DNA from: Syntrophobacter fumaroxidans MPOB
Lineage (GTDB): Bacteria > Desulfobacterota > Syntrophobacteria > Syntrophobacterales > Syntrophobacteraceae
DNA: 64,000 nucleotides
Direction: 5' to 3'
NCBI RefSeq assembly: GCF_000014965.1
Contig: NC_008554.1
Location: 4,824,001 to 4,888,000 of the forward strand
The notes beneath the pieces are model-generated. The model made no database searches and was not told the origin of the DNA. It saw only the letters and a list, made by a program, of their open reading frames with translations. A program made the translations under genes and the position numbers. Positions 25,936 through 33,690 of this stretch are shown here, piece after piece (positions within the stretch are counted from its first letter, which is position 1; each line of letters starts with the position of its first letter).

Positions 25936-25956
25936 CGCAAACCCAAGGGGGAAGCC

Positions 25957-27204
25957 ATGAAACGCCACAAAACGAATTATCCGGGAGTCTTTTATCGAGA
26001 AGCTGACCGCATCGGCGGAAAGGGAGCGGAGAAGGTCTATTACATCCTGTTCAAGCAAGACGGCAAAGTCCTGGAGGAAAAGGTTGGAAGGCAGTTCGTG
26101 GACGACATGACCCCGGCGCGGGCGGCAGGTATCCGGGCGGAACGCATCGAGGGGAAACGTCCTTCCAGGAAGGAAATCAAGGAAGAGCGCGAAGCCCAAG
26201 AGCATGCCGTAAAAGAAGCCGAAGCGAACCGCTGGACGATCACCCGCCTATGGGAAGAATACAAACGCGGCACACCCGGCTTGAAAGGGATCGTGACGGA
26301 CGAAAACCGCTTTGAGAAGCACATAAAACCCATCTTCGGCGACAAGCAACCGCACGAACTAGGGGCGCTCGATGTCGACCGCTTGCGAATTGGACTGCTA
26401 AAGAAAGCACGCAAGCCCGCCGTTCAGAAAACCCCCGGAGACTCGAAACCGGGAACGGTGAAGAAGAGCGTTGACCCACTCAAGCCCGGAACCGTCAAGA
26501 ATGTCCTGGAATTGCTGCGCCGGATTATCAACTTCGGTGTGAAAAAGAATCTTTGTACCGGCGCGGGCTTTGCCATCGAATTACCCAAGGTGAACAATCT
26601 TCGAACAGAGGATTTGACCCCCGATGAACTTGCAAAACTTATGGATGCCATCGAGAAGGATGAAAACCTCATAGCGGCAAACCTTATGAAAATGGCTCTT
26701 TTCACCGGAATGAGGCGGGGGGAGTTATTCCGGTTGAAATGGTCGGACCTTGATTTCGAACGCGGCTTCATCCATATCCGGGGGCCGAAAGGCGGTGTCG
26801 ACCAAACTATACCGGTGAACGAAGAAGCGCGGAAGATCCTTCAAAGCCATCGAAGAACCAACAGCGGTTTTGTTTTTCCTGGGCGTGGTGGGCATCAACG
26901 TATTGATATCCACAAATCCGTGAACAAAATCAAGGAAGCTGCCGGACTCCCGAAAGGGTTTAGAGCCCTGCACGGCTTGCGGCACGCCTACGCATCCATG
27001 CTGGCATCGAGCGGCAAAGTTGACCTCTACACCCTTCAACGGCTCTTGACCCACAAAAGCCCGACAATGACCCAACGCTATGCCCATCTAAGGGATAGTG
27101 CGCTAAGGAACGCTTCAGACTTGGCCGGGGAGATCATCACCGGTATCATGGACGCCAAACAGGATGAAAAGAGCATCCTTGACATCATTCGAGTGAAGCC
27201 CTAG
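25957..27204 (+). CDS. Tyrosine recombinase (integrase) of the element
   Basis: 415 residues from the ATG at 25957 (AAGGGGGAAG upstream); the longer frame from 25780 begins inside the attachment repeat. N-terminal arm-binding part, core-binding domain (about 90-200), catalytic domain with Arg253 (TGMRRGEL), His339 and Arg342 (HGLRHAYAS), His366 and nucleophile Tyr375 (THKSPTMTQRYAH). A KPGTVK hexapeptide is repeated at about 165 and 176, an internal duplication in the core-binding part. It catalyses integration at and excision from tRNA-fMet. Confidence 0.93.
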   Translation: MKRHKTNYPGVFYREADRIGGKGAEKVYYILFKQDGKVLEEKVGRQFVDDMTPARAAGIRAERIEGKRPSRKEIKEEREAQEHAVKEAEANRWTITRLWEEYKRGTPGLKGIVTDENRFEKHIKPIFGDKQPHELGALDVDRLRIGLLKKARKPAVQKTPGDSKPGTVKKSVDPLKPGTVKNVLELLRRIINFGVKKNLCTGAGFAIELPKVNNLRTEDLTPDELAKLMDAIEKDENLIAANLMKMALFTGMRRGELFRLKWSDLDFERGFIHIRGPKGGVDQTIPVNEEARKILQSHRRTNSGFVFPGRGGHQRIDIHKSVNKIKEAAGLPKGFRALHGLRHAYASMLASSGKVDLYTLQRLLTHKSPTMTQRYAHLRDSALRNASDLAGEIITGIMDAKQDEKSILDIIRVKP

Positions 27205-27282
27205 TATATTCAGAAATACGGTTACTAAAGGGCACGCCCTAGTGGGCCTCCCCATTTAAAAATCGCCAGAGCACGCCTAGAG

Positions 27283-27314
27283 CCTCCTCTGCATCGACAG
27301 ATGGAGGTTTTTTT
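27283..27314 (+). promoter_or_regulatory. Hairpin with T-run enclosing the ribosome site of the AlpA gene
   Basis: CCTCCTCTG (27283-27291) pairs with CAGA-T-GGAGG (27298-27307) with one bulge, followed by seven T and then the ATG at 27315. The GGAGG in the 3' arm is also the only ribosome site for the AlpA-like gene. The structure can therefore act both as an intrinsic terminator and as a translation block. Confidence 0.6.
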
Positions 27315-27524
27315 ATGACAAGCCTACCGCAAGACCTGCAAGAATCCCGTTGGCTCAATGAGCACGAAGTTTCCCTCCTCACTGGCCGCGCACTGCCGAC
27401 GCTCAGAAACGAGCGCTCCAAAGGCCGGGGCATCCGGTACGCGAAGATTGGGCGTTCCGTCCGGTATCGCCTTTCCGATGTCGTGAATTTCATGGAACGC
27501 TGCCTTGTCCACGTGGGGGACTAG
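27315..27524 (+). CDS. AlpA/excisionase-like DNA-binding protein
   Basis: 69 residues: WLNEHEVSLLTGRALPTLRNERSKGRG, then IGRSVRYRLSDVVNFME, the winged-helix (HTH_17) pattern of AlpA and MerR-like excisionases (W-L-x-x-E-V-A-x-x-T-x8-R and Y-x2-S-D-V). Such proteins regulate integrase or direct excision. Its ribosome site lies in a hairpin. The next gene starts 2 bp downstream. Confidence 0.8.
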   Translation: MTSLPQDLQESRWLNEHEVSLLTGRALPTLRNERSKGRGIRYAKIGRSVRYRLSDVVNFMERCLVHVGD

Positions 27525-27526
27525 TC

Positions 27527-27727
27527 ATGAGCGGGGGACCGACTGTGAACGACGAACTCTTGGCTTACGGCAAGGGCGCGGAAATGCTGACCGACCGGCA
27601 GCTTATGTTCCTTGCCATGCTGGTTGCGACCCTCAACGAAGCACTCCGGGCGACGGTTGAATCCAGCATGGCCGAAATCCGTGACGAACTCGCTGAACTG
27701 CGACGGGCGACGGGGGGGGGCCGATGA
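27527..27727 (+). CDS. Small element protein, coiled-coil C-terminus
   Basis: 66 residues; residues 20-60 are helical with heptad-like spacing (LMFLAMLVATLNEALRATVE, then AEIRDELAELRRAT), probably a short amphipathic or coiled-coil helix. The run of G codons at the end overlaps the start of the ATPase gene by four bases, so translation is coupled. Function not recognised; a partner of the ATPase is possible. Confidence 0.55.
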   Translation: MSGGPTVNDELLAYGKGAEMLTDRQLMFLAMLVATLNEALRATVESSMAEIRDELAELRRATGGGR

Positions 27728-28914
27728 ACATCACAGACACCCTCTTGGCGGCATGGCCGGGGAACTTGAAGGCCGACGGAACATTCACCTGTCCCTCGTG
27801 CGGCAGAGCAACCCTGACGGTAGACGCGGATACAGCACACTGTCCGTCTGAGGGCCGTAGCTTCGATGTCGGCACACTGCTTGGACTTTTACAGCGAGCG
27901 CGGGGAAACGGGAGCGAACCCAATCAGGAGGCTCCACCCGAGCAACCGGACCCGGTTTGCTTCCAGGATGCTATCCTTGACGCCGACGCCTTTGTCTCGC
28001 TCCAGCTTCCCGAGAAAAAATCCTACCTGCACCCATGGATCAATGAGCAGTCCATTGTTTTCATCGTCGGTTGGCGGGGTGTGGGCAAGTCGGGGTTCAT
28101 CCTAGGAGCCCTCGATGCCGTCACAAAGGGGAAACCGTTCGGGCCGTGGACACCGGGCGAACCCGTGAATTGTCTGTACCTCGACGGCGAAATGGCCACA
28201 GTGGACGTGCAGAAGCGACTCCGCGAAATGGGAACCGCCGGGAGGAAATCCAGGCTGCTCGTCTACTCGGATGCCTACGCGTACAGTCTCAGACTTCCGA
28301 AGGCAAACTTGCTCGATGAGAAGTGGCGCGACGGCTTCAAAAAGAGCCTGCTGGACCTCGACGTCAAGATAGTCGTGATCGACAACCTAGCCTCTGTGAC
28401 AGGCGGCATCGATGAAAATTCCAAAGAAGCCTGGGATCCCATAGGCGCTTGGCTGCTCCAGCTTCGATTTGCAGGAATCACGACCATCCTGATTCACCAC
28501 GAGGGCAAGACCGGACAGCAACGCGGCACATCGGGCCGGGAAGACCACGCCGATGTGTGCATATCCCTGAAGAAGCCTCATGACTATCTGGCAGAGCAAG
28601 GCGCAAGGTTCATCGCCAGCTTCACGAAGTCCCGAATCCCAACCGAACACTTACCCCTGATTGCCGACACGGAATTCCAGCTTATGAATACCATTGGGGA
28701 CACGCAGGAATGGACATGGAAGTCGGCACAACAGGCCACGAAGATGCAAATTCTGAAGAACCTGGACGAAGGCATGTGCCAGACCGACGTTGCCGACTTG
28801 CTCAAAGTGAGCAAGGGGCAGGTTTCCAAGGTTCGAGCGGCAGCCATCAAAGCCCACTGGATGACGGAAAAAAACAAGCTGACACAGTTGGGATTTGGTG
28901 CCTTGGAGGGGTGA
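27724..28914 (+). CDS. RepA-like AAA ATPase (putative replicative helicase)
   Basis: 396 residues. N-terminal zinc-finger-like part with Cys23, Cys26 and Cys40 (CPSCGRATLTVDADTAHC). RecA-like ATPase core: Walker A GWRGVGKSG (116-124), Walker B VVIDNLAS (Asp220), and ILIHHEGKTGQQRGTSG, the RepA/AAA_25 arrangement of plasmid and phage hexameric helicases. The C-terminal part (TDVADLLKVSKGQVSKVRAAA) is a helix-turn-helix. The iteron-like array starts 6 bp after its stop, which supports a replication-initiation role. Confidence 0.8.
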   Translation: MNITDTLLAAWPGNLKADGTFTCPSCGRATLTVDADTAHCPSEGRSFDVGTLLGLLQRARGNGSEPNQEAPPEQPDPVCFQDAILDADAFVSLQLPEKKSYLHPWINEQSIVFIVGWRGVGKSGFILGALDAVTKGKPFGPWTPGEPVNCLYLDGEMATVDVQKRLREMGTAGRKSRLLVYSDAYAYSLRLPKANLLDEKWRDGFKKSLLDLDVKIVVIDNLASVTGGIDENSKEAWDPIGAWLLQLRFAGITTILIHHEGKTGQQRGTSGREDHADVCISLKKPHDYLAEQGARFIASFTKSRIPTEHLPLIADTEFQLMNTIGDTQEWTWKSAQQATKMQILKNLDEGMCQTDVADLLKVSKGQVSKVRAAAIKAHWMTEKNKLTQLGFGALEG

Positions 28915-28919
28915 AAAAA

Positions 28920-29142
28920 TGGAAACTTTTATGGAAACTCGGCCAAAGTTTCCTGCTTGGAAACTTTTGGAAACTCGGCCACACGGCAAAACCCGTAAAC
29001 CCGCTCCAGGCAAGGAATTACGCGAACAGCCAATGGAAACTTTTTGGAAACTTTTTGGAAACTCACCCGTAAGTTTCCACCACCCCCTATAAGGGGTGGA
29101 AACTGGAAACTTTTGGGTTTGGAAACTTCCGAAGATGGAAAC
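28920..29142. repeat. Iteron-like array of TGGAAAC repeats
   Basis: TGGAAAC occurs 11 times on the plus strand within 223 bp (28920, 28932, 28958, 28968, 29034, 29045, 29056, 29097, 29104, 29120, 29136), often extended to TGGAAACTTTT and spaced 10-12 bp. GTTTCC occurs twice in the opposite direction (28948 and 29073). The one at 29073 forms an inverted repeat with the repeat at 29097. It lies just behind the RepA-like gene and is a candidate origin or initiator-binding region. Confidence 0.8.
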
Positions 29143-29158
29143 AAAAAAGGAACAACCC

Positions 29159-29440
29159 ATGGTCACCTTCGATAAACGAAACCTCACCATCGAAGTGAGA
29201 AACCACAACGGGCGGCATGTCTATGAAATCGACCTGGAGAGATGCACCACACCGGCAATGCTGCTCGATTGGATTTTCCAGCTACACAGCAAAACGTGGA
29301 TGACGCCGGAGATGATGGACGAATTCTTGAGCATCATCGAGGATGTTTGTAGGGAAGTTTTGGGGAAAAGCGTGCAAGGCTGCTTCTGCCCTTTCGGACA
29401 ATCAAGAACTGTTGATTGGGAAAAGAACCCATGCGCCTAA
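29159..29440 (+). CDS. Small element protein, hypothetical
   Basis: 93 residues from the ATG at 29159 (AAAAGGA 7 bases upstream); an ATG at 29135 lies within the last repeat. It begins MVTFDKRNLTIEVRN and has a helical middle (TPAMLLDWIFQLHSKTWMTP). C-terminal CFC could bind a metal. No family recognised. Its last ten bases overlap the nuclease gene. Confidence 0.65.
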   Translation: MVTFDKRNLTIEVRNHNGRHVYEIDLERCTTPAMLLDWIFQLHSKTWMTPEMMDEFLSIIEDVCREVLGKSVQGCFCPFGQSRTVDWEKNPCA

Positions 29441-29910
29441 TCATCGACACCCGTGAACAAACGCCCTACGGCTTCGAGGGCTACGACGTGCAAACCGAGC
29501 GGGGCACCTTGCCGACCGGCGATTACTCCCTTGCGGGATTCGAGGATCGGGTTGCAATCGAGCGAAAATCGCTGGACGATCTGATCGGATGCTTGAGCCA
29601 TGATCGTGAACGATTTGAGAAGGAGCTATGCCGGGCAAAGGCGCTCGACTTCTTCAGTGTGGTCATCGAAGCCCCGCTTTCGAACATCCTGGCCAGTCGG
29701 TTTCGTTCGCGGATGACAGTCAACGCTGCGGTGGAAACTATCGCGGCGTTCTCAACAAGGTATCGCACGCCGTTCCTGTTCTGCGGCAATCGAGCGGGCG
29801 GGGAGCGCATGACGTACAGCTTGTTGGCGAAGTACGGCCACAACATCTTGCGCGCCGCTCGGCTCTTCGAGAAAGGAAATCGCCATGACAACTTATCGTT
29901 TGCTGAATGA
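29431..29910 (+). CDS. ERCC4/XPF-type nuclease
   Basis: 159 residues from the ATG at 29431 (MRLIIDTREQTPY). The nuclease core is visible: DTREQ, later GDYSLAGFEDRVAIERKSLDDL with the ERK-x3-D signature of the XPF/ERCC4 superfamily. These enzymes cut branched DNA; phage and plasmid copies act in recombination or replication-fork processing. It consists of the nuclease domain only, with no helix-hairpin-helix. It overlaps the next gene by 26 bases. Confidence 0.85.
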   Translation: MRLIIDTREQTPYGFEGYDVQTERGTLPTGDYSLAGFEDRVAIERKSLDDLIGCLSHDRERFEKELCRAKALDFFSVVIEAPLSNILASRFRSRMTVNAAVETIAAFSTRYRTPFLFCGNRAGGERMTYSLLAKYGHNILRAARLFEKGNRHDNLSFAE

Positions 29911-30169
29911 ACGAGGCTCACCTGTGGGTCGGATGATCCTGGATGACTGCGGGAACGGCTACGCGGTTCTTGACTGCCTTCCGAAGCCCCTGACCGTGGT
30001 GGAGTTGGCACCTGGAGAACCTTGGCGTTTCGAAAAAATGTCAGGTTGCCCCCCTGGGGGGAGGGGTCCGACACCCCCCGGCATTAGTACTCCTCGTGGG
30101 TTCGCACAAACTCAAAACTTTGAAATCCCAAAATTTACCAACCGCAACGGAAAGGAGGTTGTCCGATGA
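29885..30169 (+). CDS. Small element protein, hypothetical
   Basis: 94 residues, ATG at 29885 with AGAAAGGA upstream, inside the end of the nuclease gene. N-terminal strand-rich part MTTYRLLNERGSPVGRMILD, then a Gly-Pro-rich linker (CPPGGRGPTPPG). No family recognised. The stop overlaps the start of the next gene by four bases. Confidence 0.6.
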   Translation: MTTYRLLNERGSPVGRMILDDCGNGYAVLDCLPKPLTVVELAPGEPWRFEKMSGCPPGGRGPTPPGISTPRGFAQTQNFEIPKFTNRNGKEVVR

Positions 30170-30516
30170 CTCCCCTTCAGGCGATTCGCCACCATTGTTT
30201 GTGGTGCTGTCTCGAAAGCTCACGTGAGGTTGGACTCTGCCCGGCGGAGACATGCCCCGTTCATGCCTACCGTGCTGGACACATGCCGAGGATAAGGAAA
30301 CCCTCACCCTTGCGGGCGATTCGGGCGCGATGCCTTGACTGTGTTCAGAGCAACCCCGAAGTTCGGGCATGCGAGACGACGACCTGCAGTTTGCATCCGT
30401 TCCGCATGGGGAAGAACCCGAACTACAGCGCGGAGACAAGAGAGCGGTTGCGACACAGAGCTAGAAACCACTTCCTTGCTGAGAAAGTCCACGTGGCGGG
30501 GCAATTTGGCAATTAA
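30166..30516 (+). CDS. Cys-rich protein with two tandem zinc-binding modules
   Basis: 116 residues with AAAGGAGG before the ATG. Two copies of a module of about 35 residues: IRHHCLWCCLESS-x4-LCPAETCPVHAYR and IRARCLDCVQSNP-x3-ACETTTCSLHPFR, each with C-x2-C, C-x4-C and a following H. These look like zinc knuckles from a duplication. Proteins of this kind are found in prophages of Gram-negative bacteria, with unknown role. Nucleic-acid binding is likely by inference. Confidence 0.7.
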   Translation: MTPLQAIRHHCLWCCLESSREVGLCPAETCPVHAYRAGHMPRIRKPSPLRAIRARCLDCVQSNPEVRACETTTCSLHPFRMGKNPNYSAETRERLRHRARNHFLAEKVHVAGQFGN

Positions 30517-30580
30517 AATTTTGAGGTAATGCAATCCATCGTCCAGCGAAATGCAACGCATTTAAAAAGGGAGCATCACA

Positions 30581-30931
30581 ATGACAGACATCATCGAACA
30601 ACCCAAGCGCGGGGGGGCAAGACCTGGAGCCGGGCGCAAACGCAAACTTCCCGGAGAAAAAGAAGTCGACGCGCTGATTCAGGCTTTCAGGCGGGAAGGC
30701 GAACTTGCGGGCACAAGTGCGGCAAAAGAATTGGCGCGCTTGGCCTTCCGATCCGAAAACGAGCGTGTCCGGTTGAAGGCGCTCACACTCTACTACAGTG
30801 TGGTCTCGGTAAAGAGGGTGGACATTTCCATGCCGACCGAACACAACAAGCCCATAATCTACCTCCCCGAAGTCATGCCGAAGCCCGCTGAAGCAATCGA
30901 GCGGGAGCGGCAGGCGCTGGAGAGGTTCTAA
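30581..30931 (+). CDS. Possible phage small-terminase-like or DNA-binding protein
   Basis: 116 residues. The N-terminus carries GGARPGAGRKRK, a signature common in phage small terminase subunits and in phage-type HTH proteins, then a helical part (EKEVDALIQAFRREGELAGT). Small terminases recognise packaging sites. No large subunit is encoded here, so if the role is right the element could redirect a helper's packaging machinery. ATG at 30581, AAAGGGAG upstream. Assignment tentative. Confidence 0.5.
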   Translation: MTDIIEQPKRGGARPGAGRKRKLPGEKEVDALIQAFRREGELAGTSAAKELARLAFRSENERVRLKALTLYYSVVSVKRVDISMPTEHNKPIIYLPEVMPKPAEAIERERQALERF

Positions 30932-30961
30932 TGGTGCACCAGACCAGAAAGGAAGAAAAAC

Positions 30962-32725
30962 ATGATTGTCGAAATACCGGACAAGAACATGGAACTGGAA
31001 TTCCCGGACGATATGCCCGAAGAGCAGATCACGCAGGTTATCAGGACTCAGGTATATGGAGAATCGGCTCAACCGGCCATGGCTCCACAACCCGAACAGC
31101 CCAAATCGTTCCTGGAGCGCGGCTTCGGTGTGGGCGACGAGCAGAACGCGGCATGGAACGCTGTTTCATCCCCGTTTCCAGGCGCGGATATCAATGCCGT
31201 TCTGCCAGATGACCCGCGCATGAAGGGTGCGGTTGTCGGTGGAATCCTTGGCTCCCCGCTCGGGCCTCTGGGAAACATTGCGGGCTCCGGGGCTGGTGCG
31301 ATGGTGGGCGACCTTCTTTCGCAGATGAACAACACGGCACGCGGGAACGCTCCACCGGATATGGAACCCTTGCCACTCATGGGCATCCCGGACCGTCTTG
31401 ACCCGACCATTGCGGCGCGTACTGCGGGCGCACTCGGGGAAGGCGCTGCGGCGGGGGCTTTGGGCGAAGGTGTGGCCGGTCTCGCTAAATTCACGGCTCC
31501 CGTGGTCGGCAATGTGCTTGAAGAAACGGCGCGGATGTACGGGTTGCCACAAATGGTGGTGAAGTCCCGCCCATGGCTACAGAGCATCGTGGAGGCCACA
31601 CCGGGCGGCAAGTGGATGGTGGATCGGTACAAACGCCAATTCAATGATTGGGCACTCGCAGAACGGGAAGCGTTCGTAAAGGAAATTGCCCCGGTTCTTG
31701 AAACAAATCTTGCCGTGGGGGAAAAATGGGGTGAGGAACTCTCAAAACTCGCTCAGAAGCCAAAACAGGCATACAGGGCGTTCGAGGAAGGCGCTCCCGG
31801 AGTCCAAATCGGTCTACCTGAATCCAGGAACCTTGCCGCTCAACTCTATGAAACCGGCTCTCCGGCTGACAGGCAATGGTTTGATGTGCTGTTGAACCGG
31901 GGCAGTCTCACCACGGAAGAAATCTCTAAGATGCTTGGCGGGAAGAAAGCCGGGGCTCTAAGCCCGGAAGTGAAAATCGCCATGCGGGACAGCATAAACT
32001 CTGACCTCCTGGCGTTCGACAATGCAAGGGGATCGGCACTAGCGGCACTCCGTCAGGAAGCCGATGACGCATACAAAAATGTCATGCAGAACTGGTCGAA
32101 CAATCCCCTCTTTGTGAAGCTCATGCGCCAGTACGACCCGCAGATGAAGATCCCCGGGGTTGGAAAATCCATGGCACTTCCAGCCCCGGAACGAATCATC
32201 CGAACCGCGTTCACATCCGGGGACATCGAAGGGCTTCAGGCAATCAAGGCGGCGATGCCCGAAGATGTGTTCAACATGGGCCTTGCGCGATTCCTGGAGA
32301 ACAGCCTTGACGCCGCAATGGATCGAACTGGCAAAATTCTATATCCGGCCAAGTGGGCAAAACAATGGGAAACCCTTGGACCGAAGATCGAGGCGTTTAA
32401 TCCGGGGCTCCACAAGCGCATGGGCACATGGACGAAGATGATAACCAAAGGTGAAGGAATGCTCCCCACTGCCGAAGCAAAACATGGAGGTCTCATCGAA
32501 GGGGCAAGAAAGTTGGGCGCACTTGCGACTCCGGGGTCTTTCTTTGCCGGGCCTATGGCCGTAGGTGGGGCTGCGGTCTACAACGGATTTCCCATGATGG
32601 CGGCCTACAAGTGGTTAGGGCCGGAAGGGAAAACCCTGCTGCGACGGTATGCCGAATCCGCCACGCAACGTCAGAAAACCACGGCGGCTGGAATGGCAAC
32701 AATGAATCAATTCAGAGAGGAGTGA
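30962..32725 (+). CDS. Virion-associated, DNA-transfer-like protein
   Basis: 587 residues. It begins IVEIPDKNMELEFPDDMPEE with EEQITQVIRTQ just after, the opening motif (EFPDDM-x-EEQI) of many phage virion or DNA-ejection proteins. A Gly/Ala-rich hydrophobic stretch follows (about residues 88-120, VVGGILGSPLGPLGNIAG), and a second near the C-terminus (FFAGPMAVGGAAVYNGF), both possible membrane-inserting segments. The middle is helical. It would be packaged in a particle and enter the host with DNA. It is the only virion-type gene in the element. Confidence 0.6.
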   Translation: MIVEIPDKNMELEFPDDMPEEQITQVIRTQVYGESAQPAMAPQPEQPKSFLERGFGVGDEQNAAWNAVSSPFPGADINAVLPDDPRMKGAVVGGILGSPLGPLGNIAGSGAGAMVGDLLSQMNNTARGNAPPDMEPLPLMGIPDRLDPTIAARTAGALGEGAAAGALGEGVAGLAKFTAPVVGNVLEETARMYGLPQMVVKSRPWLQSIVEATPGGKWMVDRYKRQFNDWALAEREAFVKEIAPVLETNLAVGEKWGEELSKLAQKPKQAYRAFEEGAPGVQIGLPESRNLAAQLYETGSPADRQWFDVLLNRGSLTTEEISKMLGGKKAGALSPEVKIAMRDSINSDLLAFDNARGSALAALRQEADDAYKNVMQNWSNNPLFVKLMRQYDPQMKIPGVGKSMALPAPERIIRTAFTSGDIEGLQAIKAAMPEDVFNMGLARFLENSLDAAMDRTGKILYPAKWAKQWETLGPKIEAFNPGLHKRMGTWTKMITKGEGMLPTAEAKHGGLIEGARKLGALATPGSFFAGPMAVGGAAVYNGFPMMAAYKWLGPEGKTLLRRYAESATQRQKTTAAGMATMNQFREE

Positions 32726-32744
32726 ACCTGAGCCCACTTTGTTG

Positions 32745-32772
32745 TTGAACAGCCTCCCGGATGTGATATTCT
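32745..32772 (+). promoter_or_regulatory. Sigma-70-like promoter of a short transcription unit
   Basis: TTGAAC (32745-32750) and TATTCT (32767-32772), 16 bases apart, directly behind the 587-residue protein gene. A transcript from here would start near 32779 and meet the terminator at 32839-32907. Confidence 0.5.
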
Positions 32773-32804
32773 GAGCATGTCAAAAAATCCCGGAGGCCGC
32801 CGTT

Positions 32805-32888
32805 ATGGCCGTTTGTGCTCATGCTCGACAATCAAACGCGCGGAAGAGTGCCCATGTGGTGACGCATGGGCGGGCAGGAATGCCTTGA
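32805..32888 (+). CDS. Possible 27-residue leader peptide
   Basis: ATG at 32805 with GGAGG 8 bases upstream; the peptide begins MAVCAHARQSNARKSAH and ends at TGA 32886-32888. The frame runs through the 5' arm of the terminator stem below, so ribosomes translating it could change the fold. It may also be a chance frame. Confidence 0.35.
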   Translation: MAVCAHARQSNARKSAHVVTHGRAGMP

Positions 32889-32907
32889 CAGCTCTTCCGC
32901 GATTTTT
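32839..32907 (+). terminator. Two-tier hairpin terminator
   Basis: Outer stem CGCGGAAGAG (32839-32848) with CTCTTCCGCG (32892-32901), inner stem GCCCATG (32850-32856) with CATGGGC (32865-32871), followed by ATTTTTATTT. Unusually long and regular. With the promoter at 32745 it makes a small RNA-like unit of about 130 nt. Confidence 0.7.
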
Positions 32908-32923
32908 ATTTGGAGGGTGAGTC

Positions 32924-33151
32924 ATGGAAAAGACATTGCAAGTCGGTGGAATGAGCCCCCCTGTGCCCGAAATACTCAAGGGTGAGAACCTCAGCATAGT
33001 CCACACGATCAACGTAGACGAGTACGGGACTCAGGAAAAATGGCTCGTCTACGTCGTCGGGCGGTACACCTATGGGGATGGGACTACTCTTCGTGAGGCG
33101 CTGGATACAGCAGCCCACAATCTCATCCAACCCGTGCCTCAATACGCCTAG
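32924..33151 (+). CDS. Small element protein, hypothetical
   Basis: 75 residues; TGGAGGGTG 6 bases before the ATG. The sequence alternates short strands (LSIVHTINVDEYGTQEKWLVYVV) and ends with a helix (TLREALDTAAHNL). No family recognised. It follows the two-tier terminator, so it depends on readthrough or a promoter of its own. Confidence 0.6.
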   Translation: MEKTLQVGGMSPPVPEILKGENLSIVHTINVDEYGTQEKWLVYVVGRYTYGDGTTLREALDTAAHNLIQPVPQYA

Positions 33152-33208
33152 AATCGATTTTCCCTGCCTGGACGACCGAACACACGTCCGGGCGGGGGAT
33201 CGTTGATT

Positions 33209-33508
33209 CTAGGGGTATCCTCGCAAGCCGACAAGCTCCGGGATGCCGCGATTGACCACGCGCTCCGCCCGGCGGCTCGTCATCTCACTCGTGAACCCGG
33301 CACGCTTGGCGGCGATGGAGCGGGTCTCTTCGCCCTTTTCCAATTCCGGGCATTTGACCGGATTTGATTTTAGGTTTGGATTCCCGCGTCGTTCTTCCAC
33401 AGCGTCAACAATCGCTTTCTTGATTGCGACTCGTTCGCTTGGAGTGAACCCGGCACGCTGGGCCATCCCCCGAAGTTCGATCATGCCCCTGTGAATGGAG
33501 CCCGTCAT
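33209..33508 (-). CDS. Phage-type ParB-like/DNA-binding fragment, hypothetical
   Basis: 99 residues from the ATG at 33508. AGFTPSERVAIKKAIVDAVE, then KGEETRSIAAKRAGFTSE and RRAERVVNRGIPELV, resembling the C-terminal part of phage and plasmid ParB-like proteins, where LPPSERV, KGETRDIAAK and VVxxGxPEL occur in this order. The N-terminal nuclease-like ParB domain is absent, so this is a short form or a remnant. It is the only minus-strand gene of the element and has no clear ribosome site. Confidence 0.55.
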   Translation of the reverse strand: MTGSIHRGMIELRGMAQRAGFTPSERVAIKKAIVDAVEERRGNPNLKSNPVKCPELEKGEETRSIAAKRAGFTSEMTSRRAERVVNRGIPELVGLRGYP

Positions 33509-33580
33509 TTCAAAAAGCGGGATAATAGCGGGATAAAACGGACCTTCCCGGACTATCAAAAAGTCGAGATCCCTGTAAAC

Positions 33581-33641
33581 TGGTGCCCGGGGCGGGGCTC
33601 GAACCCGCACGGCGACAAGCGCCAAGGGATTTTAAATCCCT
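33581..33641 (-). pseudogene. 3' fragment of a tRNA-Leu (UAA) gene
   Basis: Read on the minus strand: anticodon stem-loop AGGGA-TTTAAAA-TCCCT (anticodon TAA), a long variable arm, T arm with GGTTCGAGC, 3' acceptor half CCCGGGC, then ACCA. No D arm or 5' acceptor half exists: the sequence beyond 33641 does not match a tRNA. It ends where an integrase crossover in a tRNA-Leu gene would leave it, so it looks like an old attachment site carried in the element. Confidence 0.75.
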
Positions 33642-33690
33642 TTCAATTACCTTTGGTCGGTTGTGGTGTTCACGGGGGGGGTTGTTCCTC

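Noticed and set aside
25780-25956. Longer integrase start at 25780
   Set aside because: It lies inside the attachment repeat, and the added residues are unlike integrases; the ATG at 25957 has a good ribosome site.
28895-29092. 65-codon gene starting after the ATPase gene
   Set aside because: The frame reads through the TGGAAAC repeats (repeated MET, WKL); repeat structure explains it better, and it has no ribosome site.
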